A stretch of DNA of 64,000 bases. Origin: Rubrivirga sp046845755 (GTDB lineage Bacteria; Bacteroidota; Rhodothermia; Rhodothermales; Rubricoccaceae). Below are positions 22,643-29,651 of the stretch, piece after piece. The position numbers and the translations under genes were made by a program. The stretch spans positions 1,178,001-1,242,000 of the forward strand of contig NZ_CP177357.1 in the NCBI RefSeq assembly GCF_046845755.1, written 5' to 3'. The notes below the pieces were generated by a model. That model worked only from the letters and a program-made list of their open reading frames with translations, was not told the DNA's origin and did not search any database. Every line of letters begins with the position of its first letter. Within the stretch, counting starts at the first letter, position 1.

Positions 22643-24355
22643 CTACTGGGCGGCGCGGGAGGCGGCGCGGGTCTCGGCGAAGGCCTCGGAGGCGCGCCAC
22701 TCGGGCGTCAGCTCGGAGGCGGCGAGGGCGTAGCCCAGGCGGAAGGCCACGCGCGTCTGCTGGACGATGCCGCCGAACGACAGGTCGTCGGTGAGCTCGT
22801 CGCCGGGCTGGTGGTAGCGGTCGGCGCGGTACGCGTCGCGGACGGTCGCGCCGTAGTCGGCGGGGCGGCCCCGGTAGCTGTCGCCGGTGTTGATGAAGAC
22901 GGCCGGGACGCCGCCGCGCGCGAACGCGAGCTGGTCGGACCGGAAGAACAGGCCCTGGTTGGGGGCCGCGTCGGCGGTGACGGTCATGCCCTCGGCGCGG
23001 GCGGTCTCGACCAAGAGCGCGCGCAGGTCGCTCCGCTCGGACCCGATCCCGACAATGTCGTCGGTCTCGCCGAAGAGGTTGCCGCTGTCGACGTTGACGT
23101 TCGCGACCATCTGGCGGAGCGGGATGGGCGGGTTGGCGGCGAAGTAGGCCGAGCCGAGCAGGCCCGCTTCCTCGGCGGTGAAGGTGACGAAGTAGACCGA
23201 CCGCTGGGGGCGCTCGGGGAGGGCGGTGAAGGCCTGGGCGATCTCGAGCATCATGGCGACGCCGGAGGCGTTGTCGATGGCGCCGTTGTAGATGCCGTCT
23301 TCGCCGGCGGCCACCTTCTGCTCGTCGGTGCCGAGGTGGTCGTGGTGGGCGCCGAAGACGACGGCCTGCTCGGCGAGCCCGCGCCCGGTGAGCTTGGCGA
23401 CGACGTTCTGGCCGACGAGGTCGGCGGTCTGCTCGACCGACATGGTCACGTCCGCGACGACGGGGAGCTCGATGGGCGCGAAGTCGCGCCGGGCGGCGAG
23501 CGAGCGCCACTCTTCGAGCGAGGAGCCGGTCATCTCGGCGAGCGCGCGGCCGGCGGATTCGGAGATCCAGCCCCGGACCTCGAGCGCGCCCTCGGGCACG
23601 TCGGCGCCGGAGGGGTGGGCGCCGAAGGCGTCGGAGGCGATGACGGCGAACGGGTAGCCGGCCATCTCGTCGGTGTGGATGAGGAGCATCCCGCGCGCGC
23701 CGCGGCGGCGGGCCTCCTCGTACTTGTAGGTCCAGCGGCCGTTGTAGGTAAGCGTGTCGGCCTGGAAGAGGGTGGGCTCCTCGGCGGTCGCGGGCGGGTC
23801 GTTGACGAAGGAGACGAGGACCTTGCCGGTCACGTCGAGGTCGCCGTAGTCGTCCCAGTCGTAGCCGGGCGCGGTGATGCCGTAGCCAACGAAGACGAGG
23901 TCGGCGCCGTCGAGCGTGATGTCGCCCGCGTCGGTGTCCGTTGTGAGGGCGGCGTCGTCGACGAAGGTGAAGCTGGCCGGCTCGCCGCTGTCGGGGCGGA
24001 ACGTGAGGGGGGTGGCCTCGGTGACCCGGACGCTGCGCAAGGGGACGTCCTGGGTCCAGGAGCCGTCGGGCATGCCGCCCTCGAGACCGATGGCCTGGAA
24101 CTGGGCGACGAGGTAGTCGACCGTCATCTGCTCGCCCTCGGTGCCAGTGCCGCGGCCGCCGTAGGCGTCGGAGGCGAGCTCGGCGACGTGGGCGCGCAAG
24201 TCGGTCGAGTCGATGGCGGCGAGGGCGGCGTTGGGGGGCGCGGGGGCCGCGGTGGCGTCGAACGGCGCGGGGGCGTCGGTGGCGGGGGCGTCGGCGCAGG
24301 CGGCGAGGGCGAGGGCGGCGACCAGGGCGAGGTGCCGGGGCGAGAGCGGGGACAT
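22643..24355 (-). CDS. M28 family metallopeptidase (lipoprotein, PA-inserted)
   Basis: This zinc exopeptidase probably acts in the periplasm or on the surface. The 570-residue product starts with a lipobox (ALALAACAD, Cys near 19). A protease-associated insertion follows (about residues 160-320, with HTDEMAGYPFAVIASDAFG). The catalytic domain has the ligands GAHHDHLG (His-x-Asp), YNGAIDNASGVAMMLE (Asp), TAEEAGLLGS (Glu pair), VDSGN (Asp) and YHQPGDE (His). An earlier in-frame ATG at 24379 would add 8 residues; the ATG at 24355 directly precedes the signal. The upstream minus-strand TAGACTTG could be a weak promoter box. Confidence 0.92.
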   Translation of the reverse strand: MSPLSPRHLALVAALALAACADAPATDAPAPFDATAAPAPPNAALAAIDSTDLRAHVAELASDAYGGRGTGTEGEQMTVDYLVAQFQAIGLEGGMPDGSWTQDVPLRSVRVTEATPLTFRPDSGEPASFTFVDDAALTTDTDAGDITLDGADLVFVGYGITAPGYDWDDYGDLDVTGKVLVSFVNDPPATAEEPTLFQADTLTYNGRWTYKYEEARRRGARGMLLIHTDEMAGYPFAVIASDAFGAHPSGADVPEGALEVRGWISESAGRALAEMTGSSLEEWRSLAARRDFAPIELPVVADVTMSVEQTADLVGQNVVAKLTGRGLAEQAVVFGAHHDHLGTDEQKVAAGEDGIYNGAIDNASGVAMMLEIAQAFTALPERPQRSVYFVTFTAEEAGLLGSAYFAANPPIPLRQMVANVNVDSGNLFGETDDIVGIGSERSDLRALLVETARAEGMTVTADAAPNQGLFFRSDQLAFARGGVPAVFINTGDSYRGRPADYGATVRDAYRADRYHQPGDELTDDLSFGGIVQQTRVAFRLGYALAASELTPEWRASEAFAETRAASRAAQ

Positions 24356-24409
24356 GGGGCGGGAGGGGAGGGGGCTCAAGTCTACGGCGCCCGACGGCCC
24401 CCCCTTCGC

Positions 24410-24913
24410 CTACAACGCGACGCCGACGCCGACGAGCGGCTGGACGTGGACCAGGGTCAGGTCGGTGAGCGCCGCGCCCACGCGGAGGTGGGCGCGGCCC
24501 AGCCCGGCCCGCACGGCGGCCGACCCGTAGGGCACGGCGATCCAGGTCCCGGACTCGCCGTGCGTGAGGAGCACGCCGGAGCGCCGCGCGAGCGCGCCGC
24601 CGACCTCGCCGTCGAGGGCCAGCCCGACGCGCCCGAGCCTGGCGACGGGCACCACGCCGGCGACGCCCGCCAGCAGGACGCTCCGGCTGCCGTCGACCCC
24701 GGCGATCTGGTTGGGGTCGTGCGACGCGCCGACGCGGACGCCCACGACGGAGGAGGCGCCGAGGCGGGCCATGTCGCGAGCGACGCCGAGGGTGTAGGCG
24801 CCGGTGGGACCCCACGCCTCGGCGAACACGGCGGTACGGAGAGGGGTGGGCTGGGCGGAAGCGGCCGTGCCGAGCGCGAGGGCCGCGGCGAGGACAAAGG
24901 CGAGGCGGATCAT
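24410..24913 (-). CDS. Putative outer-membrane beta-barrel protein
   Basis: The 167-residue product has a signal peptide ending at about residue 20 (ASAQP). Alternating short strands rich in Gly, Val and Ala follow (GRVGLALDGEVGGALARRSG, AAVRAGLGRAHLRVGAALT), and the C-terminus is hydrophobic. The pattern fits a small barrel, but no family is recognised. A palindrome with an embedded TATGTTTCGG box lies 38-57 bp upstream. Confidence 0.55.
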   Translation of the reverse strand: MIRLAFVLAAALALGTAASAQPTPLRTAVFAEAWGPTGAYTLGVARDMARLGASSVVGVRVGASHDPNQIAGVDGSRSVLLAGVAGVVPVARLGRVGLALDGEVGGALARRSGVLLTHGESGTWIAVPYGSAAVRAGLGRAHLRVGAALTDLTLVHVQPLVGVGVAL

Positions 24914-24950
24914 GACGACGTGAGCGTGGGTGGGATAGGGTGGCGTCAAT

Positions 24951-24970
24951 CCGAAACATAATTCGGATGC
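24951..24970 (-). promoter_or_regulatory. ATCCGAA-TTATG-TTTCGGAT palindrome with -7 box
   Basis: On the minus strand ATCCGAATTATGTTTCGGAT is an inverted repeat with 7-bp arms. Its centre holds TATGTTTC, the closest match in the window to the Bacteroidota TAnnTTTG box. It could be promoter and operator in one for the gene starting at 24913. The 165 bp beyond it, to 25135, hold nothing recognisable. Confidence 0.45.
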
Positions 24971-25135
24971 ACCCTCCGCTGCTACGTGGGTGGTCGATGT
25001 TGGGTATTCCGTGGGCGCTGAAGAACGATGCAGGGAGCGAGCCATCCGTAGGCTGGGCTTCGGCGGCCGGCCTCCCCCGGCCCTTCCCATTCGGGGATGG
25101 GTTGTCGGAGGAGGGCGCAGATGGACCTTTGGGGC

Positions 25136-25777
25136 TCAGTCGCCGGGGATCTGGCGGGCTTCGCGGTACTGGGCGACGAAGGCGGGGTCGGGGATCTGGG
25201 CGGGGACGAGGTCGTCGAGGTTGAGCAGGGCGGGGCGGACGGCGGGGTAGGCGTCGTCGAGCTCGTCGGTGGCGACTTCGCCCTCGAAGCCGGTGGTGTC
25301 GCGCTCGCTGGTGAGGCGGGGGACGTCGGCGACGGCGGTGCGGGCGGCGGCGATCTCCTCGGCGGTGACCTGGTAGGGGGTGAGGTCGGGGAGGACGGCC
25401 TCGATGCCGTTGAGGGCGTCGCGGGCGTCGGCGGCGAAGGTGTCGATGGCGAGCTTGGCCCAGGTGGAGGGGGCGTGGGAGAGGGCCTTGAGGAGGTCGC
25501 CGTTGCCAGACGTGCGGGCGTAGGGGCGGACCTTCTCGCTGAGTGCGGTGAGGCGGTCGACGGCGTCGTCGCGGACCTTGTCGCGCTCGTCGGTGAGGCC
25601 CGTCGTGTCGGCGCCGGCCTGGGCGGTGGCGGGGCGCTCGATGGTGTCGCGGGCGGCGCGGACGGTGTCGACTTCGGCGACGATGAGGGGGAGGTCGGCC
25701 CAGAGGGTGGGGTGCTCGTCGAAGTGCTGGACGACGTTGCGGAGCATGACGAGGCGGTTGGCGAGGTAGCGGGTCAT
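25136..25777 (-). CDS. Helical hypothetical protein
   Basis: The 213-residue product is soluble, acidic and mostly helical (MLRNVVQHFDEHPTLW, then DERDKVRDDAVDRLTALSEKVRPYA), without signal peptide. It is not recognised. Its reading frame continues open upstream through the 21-bp repeat array for another 150 codons. The ATG at 25777 is chosen because the upstream translation is low-complexity Ser/Arg/Pro. If the extension is real, it would add heptads of SSTPRGA type. Confidence 0.55.
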   Translation of the reverse strand: MTRYLANRLVMLRNVVQHFDEHPTLWADLPLIVAEVDTVRAARDTIERPATAQAGADTTGLTDERDKVRDDAVDRLTALSEKVRPYARTSGNGDLLKALSHAPSTWAKLAIDTFAADARDALNGIEAVLPDLTPYQVTAEEIAAARTAVADVPRLTSERDTTGFEGEVATDELDDAYPAVRPALLNLDDLVPAQIPDPAFVAQYREARQIPGD

Positions 25778-25904
25778 GGATCGGTGCCGAGGTCGGCGGG
25801 GCGTGAGAGGGGGGACGTCGGGGACATGGGCGGGGACGCAGGCCGGCGAGGGTGGGGCGCGGGCCGTGGCGGCGCATCGGCAGGTGGTGGGGGCGCCGAC
25901 GGCG

Positions 25905-26114
25905 GTCGAGAGGGCATTTCTGCGGGTTGACCCGACACTGCGGCAGGTCGAGGAGACGCCGCGGGGTCTCGAGGAGGCTCCGCGGCATCTCGACCTGACA
26001 GCGCGGCGGGTTGAGGCGGCACCGCGGGGGGTCGAGGAGGCTCCGCGAGGAGTCGAGGAGGCATCGCGAGGCCTCGAGATGACGCCGCGACGGCTTGTGC
26101 AGGCTCCGCGGGGC
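25905..26114. repeat. 21-bp degenerate tandem repeat, 10 units
   Basis: Ten consecutive 21-bp units fit the pattern (G/C)TCGAGGAGGCTCCGCGGGG, each drifting by 3-9 bases; the flanks decay into random GC-rich sequence. Read on the plus strand it gives heptads such as VEEAPRG. Read on the minus strand in frame with the gene at 25136 it gives SSTPRGA. The 650 bp between 25777 and 26431 hold no other convincing gene. A short AT-rich tract (GATATTTATTTTT) lies near 26292. Confidence 0.8.
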
Positions 26115-26430
26115 CTCGGGCGGGGGGCGCGGTCGCGCGCGAGCGCGGGGACGGAGCTGGCGGCCCCGCGTGGGGCGGCCCGGAGGCCGGATTGGCGGGC
26201 TAGCGGGCCGGTCTGGGCGGGGTGGCGCATGGCGCCGGCGGGCGGGTCCGCCTACATAGACCCGCGAGGTGGGCAGACATAACCTTGGCCCCGATATTTA
26301 TTTTTGTTGGGGATGGGGCGGGTGGCGTCTGCCGAGGGGGGCCGCGAGCGTGGGCGTCCGCAGGTTGGCCCCTTGGGGGGCTCTGTAGACGGGTGGATCC
26401 GTATCGTGCCGGGGATCGGCCCGCGTCGAG

Positions 26431-26761
26431 ATGCGTGTTGGACAGACTCTTCGCCCCGGCCAGCGGGGGACTCGGCGGTACGTCGAGCGGTTTGGCGACC
26501 GGCTGGTGTGCGTGCGCTACCGGTACGATGACGCCGGCCAGCGTCGGGTGACGACAGTGGAGCTGGTGGTGGACGAGGGGCCGTGGACGCCGCGGTCGGA
26601 CATGGTGGTGGGGGTCCGCGTGGGGGGAGGCGGAGGTGGCCCGGCGGGTGAAGCGGGCGGGGGGGACGTGGGACGCCCGCCGGAAGGTGTGGCGCGTACG
26701 GGCCGGGGCGGTGAGGCGGCTGGGACTCGTGGATCGGATGGTCCGCTTGCCGAGTCACTAG
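26431..26761 (+). pseudogene. Small conserved hypothetical gene with +1 frameshift
   Basis: From the ATG at 26431 the frame gives RVGQTLRPGQRGTRRYVERF, then GDRLVCVRYRYDDAGQRR and VELVVDEGPW, a pattern I recall from short phage- or transposon-linked hypothetical proteins. After a G6 run near 26627 the original frame turns into Gly-rich nonsense. The +1 frame continues sensibly with EAEVARRVKRAGGTWDARRK, VWRVRAGAVRRLGL and a TAG at 26759-26761. So the intact protein would be about 110 residues, with one base lost or gained in the G-run. A sequencing error or programmed slippage cannot be excluded. Confidence 0.6.
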
Positions 26762-26835
26762 ATCGAGAGACCGTCACTACATTCGCCTACGGGTCACCCC
26801 ATATGGTGACTCTCCCCGCCGCAGAAGTAGTGGTT

Positions 26836-27354
26836 ATGCCGCCTCACACGAATCGTCTTCTGATCGCCGCCATTTTGATCACGGTGGGGACAGGCTGTGC
26901 CAGCACACAACCTTTCACGGTTGTCCCCGATCGATCCGTTTTACTGAATGAGGAACAGGCCGAGGCGGCGGTCCAGCAGTGTTCGAGAGCCGCGCCGACG
27001 ATTGAGGGTGGGTGGACGCCGACTCCTCAGGATGTCGCGCAGTTGGAAGCAGATCTTGAGCAAGTACATCGGCTGGAGAGCGACGAGTGCTGCTTCGGGG
27101 GGATGGAAGTTGACGACGTCAATGCTTTCTTTCGCCAGTACGTGGGCGTTGTGAGCGGAGGTCGCCCCATGATTTACGTCAATGCCTTCCCCGTAACGGA
27201 GTTTGAAAACTGGCCGTCAGATCTTGTAGCGCTTCCAGACTGGACTGCAGAACCGTTCATCGTTTGCGATGGTGGTTCATCGTACTGGGGCGCCCTGTAC
27301 GACCCGGAGCGCCGTCTCTTTTCAATGCTTGCCTTCAACGGCGTTGCATTGTAG
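26836..27354 (+). CDS. Cassette 1 lipoprotein
   Basis: The 172-residue product has a lipobox (TVGTGCAS, Cys at 21) and an acidic soluble domain with a CSRAAP cysteine and a DECCFGG pair. It is not recognised. Its ATG lies inside the cassette front (GTTATGCC, 26833-26840), so the recombination site supplies the start codon and there is no leader inside the cassette. Expression would depend on an upstream promoter. Base use is more AT-rich than that of neighbouring chromosomal genes. An IS481-type element follows one base after the stop. Confidence 0.65.
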   Translation: MPPHTNRLLIAAILITVGTGCASTQPFTVVPDRSVLLNEEQAEAAVQQCSRAAPTIEGGWTPTPQDVAQLEADLEQVHRLESDECCFGGMEVDDVNAFFRQYVGVVSGGRPMIYVNAFPVTEFENWPSDLVALPDWTAEPFIVCDGGSSYWGALYDPERRLFSMLAFNGVAL

Positions 27355-28645
27355 CGGCCGGTCACATGGGTAACAGATCAGACCGGCCACATGGGTAACA
27401 CGGTCGGGGGCAGTCTAGGTCTTGAGCTGGTAGTCGCGCTCGTCGAAGCGCCCGAGTTCGACCTCGTAGAAGAGCAGCGCCCAGACCCCGTCGGCGACCT
27501 CCTCGAAGCCGATCGTCTCCCCGGCCAGCGCTTGGCTCAGGAAGCGCTGACGACCTTTGAGCTTGAAGGTGCCGCACCGCGAGACCTGTCGGACCTCGAA
27601 GTGACCGGGGTACTCCGGGTCCGGCGGGCGCTCTGGCATCGGGCGCGGCGACGGCGCGTAGTGGTCGGCGGGGACGTCGCCGGCGAGCGCGTCGTGGGGT
27701 CGCTCGTCGTTGAACTCGGCCCGCCACGCGTCGAACCGCCGCTGCTGCGCCACCATGTCGGCCTCGGGCGGGCGAGCGCACTCCGCCTTCAGCGTCCGGT
27801 GGACCCGCTCGTGCCGGCCGTTCTGCTGTGGGCGCCCCGGCTCGATCCGGTCGGGCGTGATGCCGAGCTTGATCCACCACACGCTCAGCCGGCTCAGCCC
27901 GCAGATGGCCTGGGTGGCGAACGGGACGCCGTTGTCAGTCCGGATCGAGCGGGGGAGCCCGTGCTCGCGGAAGAGCCGGTCGAAGGCCGTAAGCGCGCCG
28001 TACTGCTCGACGGACCCGTGGCCGTCGCAGGCCAGGACATACCGGCTGTGCGCGTCGCAGACCGTGAGCGGGTAGCAGTAGACGCCGTCGCCGGTCTTGA
28101 ACTGGCCCTTGTAGTCGGCCGTCCAGACGTCGCCCGGCGCGTCGGCGACGAGCGGGCGGGCTCCAGGGTGGGCGGCGACCCGCCGCCGCCGACGAGGCTC
28201 GACCAGTCCGTGCCGCTTCAGGATGGCTCCGACGGTCGAGGCCGCGGGGAGCGCCACGTCGGGGTGCCGCTTGGCGAGCCAGGGGACGAGCTTGCGCGGT
28301 CCCCAGGTCGGGTGCTTCCGCCGGGCGGCGGCGATGAGGGCCTCGACCTGTGGGTCCGTCTTGGCGTGCTGGCCGTGGCGGACGCGGGGCCGGTCGTCGA
28401 GCGCGCCGAGGCCGCCGTCGCGGTAGCGGCCGAGCCACTTGTAGCCGGTCTTGCGGCTGACACCGAACCGCTCGCACAGCTCGGTCATGGAGTAGAGGCC
28501 CTCGGCGTGGAGGGCGACGAAGCGGGAGCGCTCGGTCATGGGTCGGGTGTCGGTCCAGGGCACGGCGGTGGGGGAAGGCCATGCCAGGGTGAACGTGGCT
28601 GTCACCCATGTGCCCGGTCCGAAGTGTTACCCATGTGGCCGGTCC
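27355..28645 (-). mobile_element. IS481-family insertion sequence
   Basis: The element of about 1.29 kb carries one DDE transposase. Both ends hold two direct copies of a CACATGGGTAACA motif spaced 25 bp apart (27364 and 27389 at the left; the inverse copies at 28602 and 28625 at the right), with GGCCGGTC or GACCGGCC next to each. Outer ends are inverted. No target duplication is obvious, so the exact termini are uncertain by a few bases. It split cassette 1 between its gene and its attC. Confidence 0.85.
27415..28563 (-). CDS. IS481-type DDE transposase
   Basis: The 382-residue enzyme has an N-terminal helix-turn-helix (MTELCERFGVSRKTGYKWLG) and a second HTH-like segment. The rve integrase core carries the DDE triad: WTADYKGQF (first Asp), IRTDNGVPFA (second Asp) and QQNGRHERVHRTLK (Glu). 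The GTG at 28563 gives the VPW start usual for the family; an ATG at 28605 would add 14 residues. No stop or frameshift interrupts it, so the element may still be active. Confidence 0.92.
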   Translation of the reverse strand: MPWTDTRPMTERSRFVALHAEGLYSMTELCERFGVSRKTGYKWLGRYRDGGLGALDDRPRVRHGQHAKTDPQVEALIAAARRKHPTWGPRKLVPWLAKRHPDVALPAASTVGAILKRHGLVEPRRRRRVAAHPGARPLVADAPGDVWTADYKGQFKTGDGVYCYPLTVCDAHSRYVLACDGHGSVEQYGALTAFDRLFREHGLPRSIRTDNGVPFATQAICGLSRLSVWWIKLGITPDRIEPGRPQQNGRHERVHRTLKAECARPPEADMVAQQRRFDAWRAEFNDERPHDALAGDVPADHYAPSPRPMPERPPDPEYPGHFEVRQVSRCGTFKLKGRQRFLSQALAGETIGFEEVADGVWALLFYEVELGRFDERDYQLKT

Positions 28646-28654
28646 ATACACATA

Positions 28655-28790
28655 GGCGGCATAACCCACCGCTGCAGGCCGACCCAAGCGCCAGCACTCT
28701 CGGTTCCGCCAGCCGTCGGCGTATTCTGTGCTCCGCTCCACCCGCCAGGCCTCAGCTTGGGGCGGCTGAGCGGTCCACTGTTACACGGCG
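28655..28790 (+). repeat. attC1
   Basis: R'' GGCGGCATAAC (28655-28665) pairs exactly with the front of cassette 1 (26833-26843). L'' CCGCTGCAGGCC follows a 3-base spacer. L' GGCTGAGCGG (28763-28772) and R' GTTACAC (28780-28786) close the site. L'' has one or two unpaired G relative to L', as in known attC sites. Crossover is expected between G28780 and T28781. Confidence 0.82.
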
Positions 28791-28815
28791 TTGAATGCGC
28801 GTGCAGTCGTCCGGT

Positions 28816-28823
28816 TAACTTGG
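28816..28823 (+). promoter_or_regulatory. TAACTTGG box before cassette 2 gene
   Basis: TAACTTGG lies 20 bp before the ATG at 28844, within the cassette. It fits the TAnCTTnG pattern, so this cassette may carry its own promoter. Confidence 0.4.
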
Positions 28824-28843
28824 CTCTTCCAAGCAGTGCCGAC

Positions 28844-29470
28844 ATGAGACAGCTCATCGATGTCACCGACCGAGAGACGAGGTTGACGCAGCAGGCGTCC
28901 GCCGCTGTCGCGTCTGCACTGGGAGCAGTTGGTATGGTCATACTCGTCACCGACACCGGCCCCACCGTAGCTGCATGGGCCGCGCTCCTGTCTGCATTCG
29001 CGCTCCTCGCTCTGACGGCGAGCATCCGCCAGCGGTGGGAGATCGACTACAAGGGACACCGGATTCGGTTCGAGAACAGCGCCGTCTTAGCCGAGCGCAT
29101 GTACCTAGATGAGGGCCTGGTGGCACGGGGCGGGTTGGGTAATAAGATTGAGATGCGAGCCCCTATACGAGTCGGCGAGGGGGCAGGTGAAACCATCGTG
29201 GCGTTGGTAGACGCGGGCCTTCTCTCGTTTCGACTTCGGCTGTTCGTAGAGCAGTCGGAGCCAGTCCCTGAGGATGCCGACTTCGCGGACTCCGGGGGCC
29301 GAGCTACCCTGGTCACGCCGCCCCCTCGCCCTGGCGTAGGCGCGGCACGCCTAGTCACGGACTCCGCTGTGCTTGGGAGCGCAGCCGTCGCTAAGCAGGT
29401 CATTGAGTTTCTAGCAGCAGTAATTGGACTCATAGGCGGTATCAGTGCTCTGGTCGGCTGGCTGTCTTGA
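28844..29470 (+). CDS. Cassette 2 membrane protein
   Basis: The 208-residue product has two adjacent transmembrane helices (about residues 22-58, with VASALGAVGMVILV and AAWAALLSAFALLAL). A cytoplasmic or extracellular middle domain of about 120 residues follows, and a C-terminal hydrophobic segment (about 186-205, AAVIGLIGGISALVGWL). It is not recognised. The topology (two helices, soluble domain, tail helix) is reminiscent of small effector or phage-defence membrane proteins, but this is only a topological remark. The attC2 arm begins 17 bp after the stop. Confidence 0.6.
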   Translation: MRQLIDVTDRETRLTQQASAAVASALGAVGMVILVTDTGPTVAAWAALLSAFALLALTASIRQRWEIDYKGHRIRFENSAVLAERMYLDEGLVARGGLGNKIEMRAPIRVGEGAGETIVALVDAGLLSFRLRLFVEQSEPVPEDADFADSGGRATLVTPPPRPGVGAARLVTDSAVLGSAAVAKQVIEFLAAVIGLIGGISALVGWLS

Positions 29471-29486
29471 CGACTCACGGTGCTCG

Positions 29487-29623
29487 GCGCCGTGAAACCC
29501 ACCGCTGCAGGCCGACCGAGAGGGCCAGCGTTCTCGGCTCGTCCGATCGCCCGCGCAGTTATAGCTTCGTCCCAACGCTCTGCCCTCACCACTCGGCGGC
29601 TGAGCGGTCGACTGTTCTGCGGC
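29487..29623 (+). repeat. attC2
   Basis: R'' GCGCCGTGAAAC complements the front of cassette 2 (GTTACACGGCGT) at 10 of 12 positions, including the AAC/GTT core. L'' is CCGCTGCAGGCC, L' GGCTGAGCGG, R' GTTCTGCGGC (29614-29623). The site is 137 bp. Confidence 0.82.
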
Positions 29624-29651
29624 TCTACCAGCTTGATCGCTATCTACCGTG

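Noticed and set aside
25905..26114. CRISPR-like array
   Set aside because: Units are contiguous 21-bp degenerate repeats without spacers, and no cas genes are near.
25776..26282. Plus-strand ORF of 168 codons through the 21-bp array
   Set aside because: Low-complexity Arg/Gly/Pro product, no ribosome site or family, and all frames are open in this stretch.
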